64,000 nt of DNA from Bog-756 sp963845485 (GCA_963845485.1 CAWJSI010000014.1:486142-550141), one strand, 5' to 3'. Positions 37,327-47,062 are shown, counted from the first letter of the stretch. The notes: generated by a model from the sequence alone, not told the origin. Program-made: numbers and translations.

Positions 37327-38747
37327 GTGGCCGAGCGGTATTGGATAGAGACGTTGGGGTGCCCCAAGAATCAGGTGGACTCGGACAAGTTGGCCGGAAC
37401 CCTGGTGGCCGAGGGATTCGAGGAGGCCGGCGCGCCCGGCGAGGCCGACCTCGTCGTGGTCAACACCTGCGCCTTCATCGAGGCGGCCCGCCAGGAGTCC
37501 GTGGACACCGTGCTGGCCCTCGCCGACGCTCGCCGGGACGGCGCCCGGCTGGTCGTGACCGGCTGCATGGCCGAGCGGTACGGCGACGAACTCGCCGAGG
37601 CCCTGCCCGAGGTGGACCTGGTGGCCCCGTTCGGGGTGGCCCTGACCGGCGTCATCAGCAGGCGGGGGGGGGGGGAGCTCCCCGAACCTCGGGTACCCCG
37701 GTCCTTTTGGGTCGCAAGCCGAGAGCCGGCCGCGGTGCCCTCGTTCGACCTGCTCAACCTGCCCCGGCCCGCGTCGGCGGCGCCCTGGTCCTATGTCAAG
37801 GTGGCCGAGGGCTGCGACCGCAACTGTGGGTTCTGCGCCATCCCCTCGTTCCGCGGCAAGCAGCGGTCGCGCACCACCGAGTCGATCCTGGCCGAGGTGG
37901 ACCAGTTGGCCGGACCGGACGGGAACCTCCGCGAGGTGGTCCTCGTGGCCCAAGACCTCTCGTCGTTCGCCCTCGACCGCTCGACAGGCCGGACGGTGCC
38001 GCGCATCGACGGCCCGTCGGTCGGCGGGGCCCGTCCGATCGTGGGACTGGTGGAGGTCGGTGGCCGGTCGCGTCGACTGGGTGCGTCTCCTCTACCTGTA
38101 CCCGTCGACGCTGGACGACGCGCTGGTCGAGGCCATTCTGTCCACTGGGGTTCCCTACTTCGACCTCTCGCTCCAGCACGTGTCGCGGCCGTTGCTCAAG
38201 CGCATGCGGCGATGGGGCGAAGGCGACCGTTTCCTCGAGCGGATCGGCTCCATCCGGCGAGCCGATCCGACGGCTGCCTTCCGCTCGTCGTTCATCGTCG
38301 GCTACCCCGGGGAGACCGAAGCCGACCACGATCACCTCCTCCAGTGGCTGGAGTCGGCCCAGTTGGACTGGGTGGGCTTCTTCCCCTTCAGTAACGAGGC
38401 CGGCACGTACGCCTCGGACCTCGAGGACCAGGTGGCCGACGAGCTGGTGCCGAACGCTTGCGCGAGTGCACCGAACTGCAGGACGCCATCACCGCCGCCG
38501 CCGGGACCTCCTGATCGGGACCACCGTCGAGGTGCTCATCGATGCGCCCGGCGAGGGTCGGACCTACCGGGAGGCGCCCGAGATCGACGGGATCGTCTCG
38601 GTCCCGGGCGACCTTCCCGTGGGGGCGTTCGTGGACGTCGTGGTGACCGGGGCCGACGGCCCCGACCTCATCGCCGAGCCCCTGCCCCGTCCCGGCCACG
38701 GGAGCGGCATGATGAGTGACGGGGCCGTCCACCCGGTGCACCCGTGA
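37327..38747 (+). CDS. rimO: RimO, ribosomal protein S12 methylthiotransferase (frameshifted)
   Basis: A radical-SAM enzyme that methylthiolates Asp of ribosomal protein S12. The N-terminal MTTase domain has IETLGCPKNQVDSDKLAG, VVNTCAFIEAA and VVTGCMAERY, the three Cys ligands of the auxiliary cluster. The radical-SAM motif is KVAEGCDRNCGFCAIPSFRG (CxxxCxxC). After a shift at about 38065 come RLLYLYPSTLDDALVEA, FDLSLQHVSRPLLKRMRR and SFIVGYPGETEADH. After another at about 38450 comes the TRAM domain EVLIDAPGEGRTYREAPEIDG. GTG 37327 starts MAERYWIE. Its stop overlaps pgsA. Confidence 0.93.
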
Positions 38748-39358
38748 CCCGGGCCACCACCTTCGGTCCGTCCGCCCTTCTCACCCCGGCCAACGGGATC
38801 ACGGTGATCCGGCTCCTCGCCACACCCGTGCTCATCGTCCTCATCATGTTGTGGGGGGCCAGTTGGTTCACCTTCGTCTTCGGCGGGCTGCTCGCCTTCT
38901 CCGACGGGATCGACGGCTGGGTGGCCCGCAAACAGGGGACCACCCGCTCGGGTGCCTTCCTCGATCCCCTGGCCGACAAGGTGGCGGTGCTGGGCGCCCT
39001 CGTGGCCCTGGTGGCCAAGGGCATCATCTGGTGGCTGCCGGTGGCGATCATCGCCGTGCGTGAGGTCGCCATGTCCGTCTACCGCTCGGTGGTGGGCCGA
39101 CACGGCGTCTCCATCCCGGCCCGCAACTCGGCCAAGTTCAAGACCCTCCTCCAGGACATCGCCATCGGCATGTGCCTGGCCCCACCCCTGGCCGGCCATA
39201 CGTCCATCCTCAACGCCGGGATCTGGGTGGCCACCGCACTCACCGTCATCACCGGGGCCCAGTACTACGTGGACGGCAGGAGGGCGGCTCAGGCCCGCTC
39301 GGCCGGGGCCACGCTGTCGACCACCGAAGCCGTCGACGGCACGAGCTCGGCGGCCTGA
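38744..39358 (+). CDS. pgsA: CDP-diacylglycerol-glycerol-3-phosphate 3-phosphatidyltransferase
   Basis: A 204-residue membrane enzyme of the CDP-alcohol phosphatidyltransferase family. The signature SDGIDGWVARKQGTTRSGAF followed by LDPLADK gives the full D-G-x2-A-R-x8-G-x3-D-x3-D metal and CDP site. TPANGITVIRLLATPVLIV is the typical PgsA start. It makes phosphatidylglycerophosphate from CDP-DAG and glycerol-3-phosphate, although related actinobacterial enzymes can use inositol phosphate. It overlaps rimO by 4 nt (GTGA), and cinA follows after 4 nt. Confidence 0.9.
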   Translation: MTRATTFGPSALLTPANGITVIRLLATPVLIVLIMLWGASWFTFVFGGLLAFSDGIDGWVARKQGTTRSGAFLDPLADKVAVLGALVALVAKGIIWWLPVAIIAVREVAMSVYRSVVGRHGVSIPARNSAKFKTLLQDIAIGMCLAPPLAGHTSILNAGIWVATALTVITGAQYYVDGRRAAQARSAGATLSTTEAVDGTSSAA

Positions 39359-39362
39359 GCGC

Positions 39363-40667
39363 GTGCGCATCGAGATCGTGGCCGTCGGCACCGAGCTGCT
39401 CCTCGGGCAGATCGCCGACACCAACTCCAGGTGGATGGGTGAGCACCTGGCCGCCATCGGCGTGGCCTCGCACTTCCATCAGGCGGTGGGGGACAACCAC
39501 GAGCGGATCGTGCTGGCCTTCCGGACCGCCCTGGCCCGGAGCGACGGCATCATCGTCTGCGGGGGCCTCGGCCCGACCCACGACGACATCACCCGAGACG
39601 CCATCGCCGAGGTGATGAACGTCTCCCTCCACCGGGACGAACAGGTGGTCGAGGACATCCGCACCATGTTCAACGCCCGGGGCCGCCAGATGCCCGACTC
39701 CAACCTCCGACAGGCCGACGTGCCCGAGGGCGCCGCCATCATCCCCCAGACCAAGGGCACCGCACCCGGGCTGATCTGCCCCGTGGGCCACAAGGTCATC
39801 TATGCCGTCCCCGGGGTTCCCTACGAGATGTCCGACATGTTCGAGCGGGCCATCGCCCCCGACCTCATCGCGCGCATGGCCGACCGGGGCGAGACGACCG
39901 GGGTCATCGCCAGCCGGGTCATCCGGACCTGGGGCATGAGCGAGTCGGGGCTGGCCGAGACCCTTGCCGCCCACATCGACCAGCTCGACGCGGCGGTGCC
40001 GCCCCCGACGGGCGGGGGCCGGCGGCGATGGGCCGCGCCCGCCCCGGCCACCATCGCCTTTCTGGCCAGCGGGATCGAGGGAATCAAGGTGCGGGTGACG
40101 GTTCGGGCCGACGACGAGGTGACCGCGGCCTCCCGCCTCGACGCCGAGGAGACCGAGATCCGCCGGATCCTCACCGAGGCCGCCGGCGACGTGGTGTTCG
40201 GCATCGACGACGAGGCCATCGAGGACGCGGTGGCCCGGAGCCTGGCCCGCGCCGGCCTGACCCTCGGACTCGCCGAGTCGCTCACCGGCGGACTGGCCGC
40301 CTCCCGACTGGTCAACGTGCCCGGGGCCAGCCGCTGGTTCCGGGGCTCGGTGGTGTCGTACGCCTCCGAGGTCAAGTTCGAGGTGCTCGGGGTACCGGTG
40401 GGTCCGGTGGTGTCCGAGGACGCCGCCCGGGCCATGGCCGACGGGGCCCGCACGGTCCTCGGTGCCGACGTGGGCCTGTCCATGACCGGGGTGGCGGGTC
40501 CCGATCCCCAGGACGACCAACCTCCCGGCACGGTGTTCGTGGGGCTGGCCCGCGCCGGCCACGAGACCGAGGCCTTCTCGTTCAACGTGCCCGGCGACCG
40601 GGATCGGGTCCGTCAGTACGCCACGATCGCCGCGCTCGATCTGTTGCGACGCACGGTGGGCGGCTGA
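39363..40667 (+). CDS. cinA: CinA-like protein (competence/damage-inducible; NMN amidase type)
   Basis: A 434-residue, uninterrupted protein. The N-terminal COG1058/MoaB-like domain reads IEIVAVGTELLLGQIADTNS, IIVCGGLGPTHDDITRDAIAE and VPGVPYEMSDMF. The C-terminal CinA domain reads LGLAESLTGGLAASRLVNVPG, FRGSVVSYASEVKFEVLGV and SMTGVAGPDPQDDQPPGTVFVG, with the conserved Ser of NMN deamidases. It probably recycles nicotinamide mononucleotide and ADP-ribose. A Gly/Arg/Pro insert (PPPTGGGRRRWAAP) between the domains is unusual. The rimO-pgsA-cinA order with recA 3 kb downstream is a known actinobacterial arrangement. Confidence 0.92.
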   Translation: MRIEIVAVGTELLLGQIADTNSRWMGEHLAAIGVASHFHQAVGDNHERIVLAFRTALARSDGIIVCGGLGPTHDDITRDAIAEVMNVSLHRDEQVVEDIRTMFNARGRQMPDSNLRQADVPEGAAIIPQTKGTAPGLICPVGHKVIYAVPGVPYEMSDMFERAIAPDLIARMADRGETTGVIASRVIRTWGMSESGLAETLAAHIDQLDAAVPPPTGGGRRRWAAPAPATIAFLASGIEGIKVRVTVRADDEVTAASRLDAEETEIRRILTEAAGDVVFGIDDEAIEDAVARSLARAGLTLGLAESLTGGLAASRLVNVPGASRWFRGSVVSYASEVKFEVLGVPVGPVVSEDAARAMADGARTVLGADVGLSMTGVAGPDPQDDQPPGTVFVGLARAGHETEAFSFNVPGDRDRVRQYATIAALDLLRRTVGG

Positions 40668-40691
40668 CGTAGGCCGGGCGGTTTCCGGATC

Positions 40692-41147
40692 TCACCCCAC
40701 GTGGGCATGTCCGAAGGAGAGCGGCGGATGGTCGAGGAGTACCGTGCCGAGCAGCCGATTGGACGGGGTGTCCAGCACGACGACGGCCAACCTTCCGCGT
40801 GGTGATCCGAGGGGTCGGGCCACCGAGGACGCCACGAAGGTGCCGGTGAACTCGATCGCACAGACTCGGTCCGACGGGCGACGGGAACCGGTGAGGGATG
40901 AGAAGGGCTTCGGCGCCCGATGGTGGAGGGCGGCGAGTGTGAGCAGCTCCACACCGGCCAGGGCCCCCCGGCCGTGCACGGCCCGGGAGGCGGCGGGCAG
41001 GGCCTGGTAGCACGGGCTGTCGGACGTACCGAGGTCGCTGTGGGCCGAGGAGCAGCCGACCAGCATGCATCCCGCCACCAGACAGGCGGCCAGCCCGCCG
41101 GTGAGTCGCCGAGGTGCGGCTCGTGTCGCGACGTGCCTGATGCTCAT
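40692..41147 (-). CDS. Lipoprotein of unknown function
   Basis: A 151-residue protein with a Tat/Sec-like positive start (RHVATRAAPRRLTGG), a hydrophobic stretch and lipobox LVGC at residue 32. The mature part contains SPCYQALPAASRAVHGRGALAG and VCAIEFTGTFVASSVARP, ending in a hydrophobic strand (RLAVVVLDTPSNRLLGTVLLD). Two further cysteines may pair. It overlaps the preceding membrane-protein gene by 4 nt (ATGA), so the two work from one transcript. No family recognised. Confidence 0.65.
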   Translation of the reverse strand: MSIRHVATRAAPRRLTGGLAACLVAGCMLVGCSSAHSDLGTSDSPCYQALPAASRAVHGRGALAGVELLTLAALHHRAPKPFSSLTGSRRPSDRVCAIEFTGTFVASSVARPLGSPRGRLAVVVLDTPSNRLLGTVLLDHPPLSFGHAHVG

Positions 41148-42223
41148 GGTGGGGTCACCTCCGAACGCTCAGGGGCGGTCGGGTCCTGTTCGTCAACGGA
41201 CCCCACGGGATCCGTAGCCTCGATCGGGGCCTCCAGGGCGTGGCGGCTCCACCGGCCATGGCGGACTTCGAGGGCGAGCTCGCCCCAGAGGGCCCAGCCC
41301 ACGGCCAGGACCAACCAGAAGCTGATGAACCGGTAGATGAGGACGGCGTCGACGGTGGTGGACTCCACGCCCCCGAACGCCACCAAGGCGATGGTGATGC
41401 TCCCCTCGACGACACCCAGGCCGCCGGGGGTGATGGGCAGGGAGGTGGCCAGCTGGCCCGCCCCGTAGGCCAACAGGAGACCCTTCCACGGGACGGGCGC
41501 GCCGATGGCCGGGAACATCATGGCGAAACAGGCGCAGTCGAACAGCCAGTTGCTGGTGCCGAGTGCCAGCGTGGCTGCCACCTGGCGCCAGTCGAGGTGT
41601 ACCGAGGTGGTCCACTGGAAACTCTTCTGGATCCGGGCCTCGGTGGCCGTCGAGGGCCGGCCGGTGAGTGCGCGCGCCCAACGGATGAGCCCGTCGGTGA
41701 TCCACTGCAGCGGTCGTTCGTGGACGAACAGGGTGCCGATGGCGACGGTGACCACCAGGACGCCGACGATGGCCGGGACCAGGTCGAGTGATGCCCCCTG
41801 TTCGGCCGCCAGTCCGAGGCCGAGGGCAGCTACCAGGGCCAACGACACGATGGAGGCGATCACCGTACCGGTGATGGCCCACGTGGCCAGGGTGTTCCCC
41901 GCGCCGAAGCGTCGGTACCACCGGAAGCTGTACACAGCAGAGACGGCATTGCCCCCCGGGAACGAGTTGGCCAGGGCTTGTGCCGCGAATGTCGTCTTGA
42001 GGAGCGACCCCCTCGGCGCCCGGAGCCCGCCGAACCCGAGGAGCCCGAACTGCATGGCGGCGAGGCTCACGAAGGAGAGGAACTCGGCCACCACCGAGGC
42101 GACCAGCCACCACCAGTTCAGGCGTCGGAGCACGGTCCCGAGGCCGGACAGCTCGTCGGTGTGGGCGGAGAGGACCCAGGCGGCCAGGGCGACGACGGCC
42201 AGACCCAGGAGCACACGAACCAC
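41144..42223 (-). CDS. Lysylphosphatidylglycerol synthase TM-region family protein (YbhN/AglD-like)
   Basis: A 359-residue integral membrane protein with about 8 hydrophobic helices. Family motifs are LRRLNWWWLVASVVAEFLSF, ALANSFPGGNAVSAVYSFRWYRRFG and GQLATSLPITPGGLGVVEGSI, the last being the invariant PGGLGVVE segment. It lacks the C-terminal aminoacyl-transferase domain of MprF, so it is a flippase-like TM domain of unknown substrate, often tied to glycolipid or isoprenoid export. Its 3' end overlaps the lipoprotein gene. Confidence 0.85.
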   Translation of the reverse strand: MVRVLLGLAVVALAAWVLSAHTDELSGLGTVLRRLNWWWLVASVVAEFLSFVSLAAMQFGLLGFGGLRAPRGSLLKTTFAAQALANSFPGGNAVSAVYSFRWYRRFGAGNTLATWAITGTVIASIVSLALVAALGLGLAAEQGASLDLVPAIVGVLVVTVAIGTLFVHERPLQWITDGLIRWARALTGRPSTATEARIQKSFQWTTSVHLDWRQVAATLALGTSNWLFDCACFAMMFPAIGAPVPWKGLLLAYGAGQLATSLPITPGGLGVVEGSITIALVAFGGVESTTVDAVLIYRFISFWLVLAVGWALWGELALEVRHGRWSRHALEAPIEATDPVGSVDEQDPTAPERSEVTPP

Positions 42224-42264
42224 TGGCCACCACCGTCGCCACCCGGGACCGACGCGTCGTGTCG

Positions 42265-43476
42265 TTAGGGCGCCTTGGTCGGGGTGGGAGTCGACGTGGC
42301 CGCCGCAGCAGGGGTGACGGGGATGCCTACGGGCACGAGCTCGACCCAGCTGTTGCCGGGGGCAAGGGTGATGGGGGCACCGCCGGCCGTGGTGAGGGTG
42401 GCCGGCTGGGTCAGTGCGCTGCGGGTCCAGGTGCCGGTGATGGCCACCCCGTTGCGCATGACGACGACGGGGCCGGTTCCCGTGGCGGTCACGTCCACCT
42501 CGTGGCCGCCCTCACTGTTTTCCACCCACGGGCCCGTGGCGGTCGGCACCGTCATGATCACCACATCGGTGGCGGCGGTCTGGGACCCGTCCAGGAGCTT
42601 GTCCGGTTGACCGGAGTAGAGACGGAGGTAGTTGCTCGTGGCGGCGTTCCACTGCCAGGTCACATCGGACGAGGAGGAGAAGGGGATGTGCACGCTCGCA
42701 CCGGAGCCGGGGACCGATCCCTTGGGCAGGGCCGTCGAGTACTGGAAGATGGGTGCCGGCGCTGTCGTGTCCGTCGGGTCGAGGGCCCAGAGGGTGGCCG
42801 TGTTGGCGAACGTGGCGTAGGGGGCGACCCGGCCGGGCTGCTCGATGATGGCCGAGCCACTGCCGGTGAGCAGGTTCTTGTCGATGAGGGGCGACGACTG
42901 CATGAGGGCGATGACCGGGTCGATCCCACCGGCGTGGGCGAACAGGGGATCGGAGAACTGGGACATGATCCCGGCATCAGGCTGACGGGCGGAGCGCAGG
43001 TCTCCCACCAATGGCGCGGTCTGGCACTGGAAGACGGCGAGCAGGCGGGTGATGGCCCCTTCCACGGGCTCCTCGAAGACGATGTCGGCCTGATTGAGAC
43101 CGGCCGAGGGTCGGTCACCGGGGTAGTTGCCGATCTTCACGCCGAGGGCCGGACGGGCGGGGACGGTGCCCCCGGGAGCCGGCGTTCCGGTGAGCGGACA
43201 GGTCGGAGCCGGAGCCGTCGTTGTCGTGGTGGTGACGGGCACCTTGGCCGCGGTCGCCTCCTTCGCGTCCTTGTGGGTGGCGACCACGCCGATCACCACG
43301 CCGATGATGACCACCACGAGTGCACCGAGCACGTACCACCAGGTGCGTGAGCCCCCACCCCGCCCTCTGGCCTGTCGGCGCAGCTCCTGTCGCGAGAGCA
43401 CGGGGGGACCGGTGCCCGACCCGCCGCGCGGCGGGTCGCCGGTGCCTGATCCGGGGGGCATCTGATCATCGGGCAT
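42265..43476 (-). CDS. DUF3048 (YerB-like) membrane-anchored protein
   Basis: A 403-residue protein. A cytosolic Pro/Arg-rich 45-residue N-terminus is followed by one TM helix (WWYVLGALVVVIIGVVIGVVA) and a Thr-rich linker. The extracellular domain then starts PALGVKIGNYPGDRPSAGLNQADIVFEEPVEGAITRLLAVF, with VGDLRSARQPDAGIMSQFSDPLF and the C-terminal VVVMRNGVAITGTWTR and PGNSWVELVP. This is the DUF3048 N- and C-terminal pair of B. subtilis YerB; the function is unknown. It is divergent from recA, with 289 bp between. Confidence 0.9.
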   Translation of the reverse strand: MPDDQMPPGSGTGDPPRGGSGTGPPVLSRQELRRQARGRGGGSRTWWYVLGALVVVIIGVVIGVVATHKDAKEATAAKVPVTTTTTTAPAPTCPLTGTPAPGGTVPARPALGVKIGNYPGDRPSAGLNQADIVFEEPVEGAITRLLAVFQCQTAPLVGDLRSARQPDAGIMSQFSDPLFAHAGGIDPVIALMQSSPLIDKNLLTGSGSAIIEQPGRVAPYATFANTATLWALDPTDTTAPAPIFQYSTALPKGSVPGSGASVHIPFSSSSDVTWQWNAATSNYLRLYSGQPDKLLDGSQTAATDVVIMTVPTATGPWVENSEGGHEVDVTATGTGPVVVMRNGVAITGTWTRSALTQPATLTTAGGAPITLAPGNSWVELVPVGIPVTPAAAATSTPTPTKAP

Positions 43477-43611
43477 TGATGGATGAGGCTACTGCGGGCC
43501 CATCCGCCGGAGGTCGATGGAGCACCTGGTCGGTGGCTCTGGACCCCGGTCCGCGGGCTGCGGCGGCCACCCGGGCCCTCGCTGCCACCCTAGCTCCCCG
43601 GGGATCCATCA

Positions 43612-43627
43612 TCGAACATGCGTTCGG
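43612..43627. promoter_or_regulatory. SOS box (LexA operator) upstream of recA
   Basis: TCGAAC-ATGC-GTTCGG, 11 of 12 fixed positions of the actinobacterial/Gram-positive SOS box TCGAAC-N4-GTTCGA, 139 bp before the recA start. A CTAGAGTGA sequence just after it is a possible -10 region. Confidence 0.85.
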
Positions 43628-43765
43628 GTCTAGAGTGATCTCGTCGTCCAGTACCACCCCGCAGCGATCGGCCCGGACCCGGTTCGGACCACCAGAGCAC
43701 GTGTCACACCCCCTTCCTAGGGTCGGCACGGTCACAACGAGCGACAAGCACCGAGGAGAGAAGAC

Positions 43766-44839
43766 ATGGAACGCGACAAGGCACTCGACATGGCCCTGGG
43801 GCAGATCGAGAAGCAGTTCGGCAAGGGGTCGATCATGCGCATGGGCGAGAACCTGCACATGAACATCGAGGCCATCCCGACCGGTGCGCTGGCCCTCGAC
43901 CTGGCCCTGGGCATCGGCGGCCTTCCGCGGGGTCGGATCGTGGAGATCTTCGGTCCGGAGTCCTCGGGCAAGTCCACCTTGGCCATGCACGTGGTGGCCG
44001 AGGCTCAGCGCAACGGTGGCATCTGCGCCTATGTGGATGCCGAGCACGCCATGGACCCGGTGTACGCCAAGGCCATCGGCGTGAACATCGACGATCTCCT
44101 CATCTCCCAGCCCGACACCGGCGAGCAGGCTCTGGAGATCGCCGACATGCTCATCCGGTCCGGGGCCCTCGACGTGCTGGTCATCGACTCGGTGGCGGCG
44201 CTGACCCCCAGGGCGGAGATCGAAGGGGAGATGGGGGACACCCACGTCGGCCTGCAGGCCCGGCTCATGTCCCAAGCCCTCCGCAAGCTGACCGGAACGC
44301 TGTCCAAGTCGCGGACCATCGCCATCTTCATCAACCAGCTGCGGGAGAAGATCGGCGTCATGTACGGATCGCCCGAGGTCACCCCTGGAGGTCGGGCGCT
44401 CAAGTTCTACTCGTCGGTGCGGCTGGACATCCGGCGTATCGAGACCATCAAGGACGGCGCCGACCAGGTAGGCAACCGGACCCGGGTCAAGGTGGTCAAG
44501 AACAAGTGCTCGCCCCCGTTCAAGCAGGCCGAATTCGACATCACCTTCGGCCGGGGGATCAGCCGAGAAGGCTCGTTGCTCGATGTCGGTGTGGAGTTGG
44601 GCTTCATCAAGAAGTCCGGCGCCTGGTTCACCTACGAAGGGGAACAGCTGGGTCAGGGCCGGGAGAACGTCAAGACCTTCCTGACCGAGAACCCTCAGCT
44701 GATGGCCGAGGTGGATGAGCGGATCCGCGAGCACCTGGCCGCTCAGAACGCCGTGGAGGCCGAAGAGGCGTCGGCCGCCCTACCGGACGACGCCCGGGAT
44801 CTGGACCTCGACGATCAGCCCATCACCCTCAGCGAGTAG
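43766..44839 (+). CDS. recA: Recombinase RecA
   Basis: A complete 357-residue RecA. Walker A is GPESSGKSTLAMHVVAEAQ; Walker B is DVLVIDSVAALTPRAEIEGE; loop L1 is EMGDTHVGLQARLMSQALRK; L2 lies within IFINQLREKIGVMYGSPEVT and TPGGRALKFYSSVRLDIRR. The acidic tail ends LDLDDQPITLSE. No intein. GAGGAGAG lies before ATG 43766. The upstream SOS box makes it LexA-regulated. recX, often directly downstream, is not in this window. Confidence 0.99.
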   Translation: MERDKALDMALGQIEKQFGKGSIMRMGENLHMNIEAIPTGALALDLALGIGGLPRGRIVEIFGPESSGKSTLAMHVVAEAQRNGGICAYVDAEHAMDPVYAKAIGVNIDDLLISQPDTGEQALEIADMLIRSGALDVLVIDSVAALTPRAEIEGEMGDTHVGLQARLMSQALRKLTGTLSKSRTIAIFINQLREKIGVMYGSPEVTPGGRALKFYSSVRLDIRRIETIKDGADQVGNRTRVKVVKNKCSPPFKQAEFDITFGRGISREGSLLDVGVELGFIKKSGAWFTYEGEQLGQGRENVKTFLTENPQLMAEVDERIREHLAAQNAVEAEEASAALPDDARDLDLDDQPITLSE

Positions 44840-44920
44840 TCGGAACTGAGGTCCGAACTCGTCCTTCAGTCCTGTGGGATTTGTGACGAGAACGTATCGG
44901 TCGTGCATCGACCTTCGCCG

Positions 44921-44948
44921 GCCCGGGACGCAACGTTGCGTCCCGGGC
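44921..44948. terminator. Palindromic terminator between recA and a convergent gene
   Basis: GCCCGGGACGCAAC and GTTGCGTCCCGGGC form a perfect 28-nt palindrome 82 nt after the recA stop and 55 nt from the convergent gene's stop. It suits bidirectional use. No T-run follows. Confidence 0.75.
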
Positions 44949-45002
44949 TGCTGCGTTCCTGGGACCCTTGGCCCTGCCCGAACGGTGGCCTGATCGCTCG
45001 GA

Positions 45003-46796
45003 TCACGCGGCGTTGACGGTGTCCGGGGCGGCCCTCGAGGGGGATCCGGCAGCGTAGGTCGTCGCCCAGTTCCCCTGGGACGGATGGCTCACGCTGGCCG
45101 GCCCGCCGCCGATCACCGAGTAGACGTTCTCCATCATGCGCAGGACCTCGGCGGTGGCCCCCGGGGTGGCATCGGGAATGACGTTGGAAGGGATCAGTGA
45201 GCTGTTCGACATGACGTTGAGCCAGTTGGCGTTGCCGGTGGCGAAGACGCCACCCCCGCCGGGCACCGTGTACCAGGTCATGTCGGAGTAGTTGCCGCCG
45301 CGGTTGGCCACCAGCGAGTGGGCGATGATGTCCAGGTTGGTCGGACCGCCGCCGCCGGGGACGTAGCGGTCGAACTCACCTTGGACGACGCCGGCGAAGT
45401 GATGGTCGAGGGGGAGTTCGACTCCGGCCAGCACCCATGAGGTCGGGTCGGCGATGACCAGATCGGCCTTGGCCCCGATGTCCTGGTAGGTGCTGCCGAT
45501 GAGTTCGGACTCGGGTCGGGACACCGGTGCCTGCGGCCAGTTGACGGTGACCAGCGCCGGGTTCTGTCGGAGCATGGGGTCCTCGGCGGCCGACTTGTAA
45601 CAGACCTGGAGGCGGTTGGCTCCGAGAGGCGAGGGCTCGAAGCGGATCTGGCGGTAGCAGGCGTTGGCCCCGAGGAAGGCGAGATTGACCCCTGCGGCCA
45701 GCGCCTGGGCGACCCCGTCGCGCATGGGCGCCGACCAGTACTCGTCGTGGCCGAGGCTGATGAGACCCTTGTGGGAGGTGAGGCGCTGGGGCTGGGCGTG
45801 CAGATCGCTGTCGGTCCAGTAGGTCACGTCGAGGCCCAGCTGCTCGGCCTGGTAGATGACCGGGAGCTCGTTGCCCACGAAGTCGGCTGCCCCACTGGCC
45901 CAGTCGTGGTCGTAGGGACGGTCGAACGAGACCACCCGGGAGCGCTCCTCGAAACTGCCACCCGAGGGAATGTGGGTGTACGAGAGCGCGCCGTTCCGGT
46001 TGCCGTAGTAGAGGCTGTAGCCGCCCCAGCGGTTGTAGGCCTGCCAGGTGGTGACGCTCTGTTGGATGACGATGGCGGCCTTGGACGCGTCGTCGCGCAC
46101 GCAGAGGGGGACGAACTGCTGCTCCCCGGTGGCGCCCACCAGCTTGAGGAGGTAGGTGCCGGGCGGCCAGGTGGCGTCCACCGGCACGGCGAGCGACGGC
46201 GCCCAGTGACATTGGATGGTGTTGGTGAACGGCAGCAACGTCGGCGGAGGTTGGCGGGAGCCGGGGAGCTCATCGGACTGCCACACCAGCCGGCCTCCGA
46301 TACCGCCGTAGTACCCCATGCGGTAGGCCTCGACGTGGAACGAGGCGGCCTTGGTGCTGACGAACAGGGTGACGGTGGCCCCGGTGGTGGTGCTGACCTG
46401 GTCGGCGTACCCCTCGATATCGCCGGCCGCCTGAGGGGTGGTGACCCACCACAGGTGTCCGGGCTTGGCGTTCTCGGCGATGATGGCCTCCGAGGTGGGG
46501 AGGAGCACGCCGTTGGCCGATCGGGTGGCCGTGACGGTGTCGCCGATCGGGGCGGTGGTACCGGTGGCGAGGTGTGGTCCACCGCGTTCGCTGGCGGCCC
46601 GGGCCGGCGGCCGACCGCCCTCGGCCGACCCGGGTTCGTCCTCGGACACCGCGTGGGTGATGGCCACCGCTGCGGCAGCGGTGACGGCGGCGCCGGCCGC
46701 GGACAGACCGATGAACCGCCGGCGGGAGACTCGTGACGAGTGCTGGTGGCGTCTCCCCGACGGCGTTGGCTTCGGGGCGTCCGCTGCCGCAGCCAT
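45003..46796 (-). CDS. Tat-exported N,N-dimethylformamidase beta-subunit-like protein
   Basis: About 597 residues. The twin-arginine signal SRVSRRRFIGLSAAGAAVTA ends near ITHAVSEDE. The rest matches the DMF-ase large-subunit-like domain: VSTKAASFHVEAYRMGYYGGIGGRLVWQSDELPG, QSVTTWQAYNRWGGYSLYYGN, VSFDRPYDHDWASG, GLDVTYWTDSDLHAQP, SHKGLISLGHDEYWSAPMRDGV and NLAFLGANACYRQIRFEPS. Family members hydrolyse formamides or have unknown amidase function. Export to the cell surface is unusual for DMF-ase itself. ATG 46796 has AAGGA upstream and puts the RR motif about 25 residues in; an open extension to 46916 lacks support. Confidence 0.8.
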   Translation of the reverse strand: MAAAADAPKPTPSGRRHQHSSRVSRRRFIGLSAAGAAVTAAAAVAITHAVSEDEPGSAEGGRPPARAASERGGPHLATGTTAPIGDTVTATRSANGVLLPTSEAIIAENAKPGHLWWVTTPQAAGDIEGYADQVSTTTGATVTLFVSTKAASFHVEAYRMGYYGGIGGRLVWQSDELPGSRQPPPTLLPFTNTIQCHWAPSLAVPVDATWPPGTYLLKLVGATGEQQFVPLCVRDDASKAAIVIQQSVTTWQAYNRWGGYSLYYGNRNGALSYTHIPSGGSFEERSRVVSFDRPYDHDWASGAADFVGNELPVIYQAEQLGLDVTYWTDSDLHAQPQRLTSHKGLISLGHDEYWSAPMRDGVAQALAAGVNLAFLGANACYRQIRFEPSPLGANRLQVCYKSAAEDPMLRQNPALVTVNWPQAPVSRPESELIGSTYQDIGAKADLVIADPTSWVLAGVELPLDHHFAGVVQGEFDRYVPGGGGPTNLDIIAHSLVANRGGNYSDMTWYTVPGGGGVFATGNANWLNVMSNSSLIPSNVIPDATPGATAEVLRMMENVYSVIGGGPASVSHPSQGNWATTYAAGSPSRAAPDTVNAA

Positions 46797-47062
46797 CGGT
46801 TCCTTCGGGCGACGCGCCGTCGCGGTGGTCGACCATGTCGTCAGGCGGATGCCGGGGAGGCGTGATCGGGTTCGGCCTCGCCGGAAGGAGACGCCTGTCC
46901 GTCGATGGTCATCCACTCACCCTAGTGAGCCGTAGGTCCGATTCGGTGTTGGCCCAGCGGCCCTGGCGCCCAGCCCAGGGCCGACTTACGCTCGGTCGAC
47001 CCACCTCGGATCCGGCGCCCACGCCGGGCCGGGTCCGGTCGATGAGTGAAAGCGAGCAGGCC

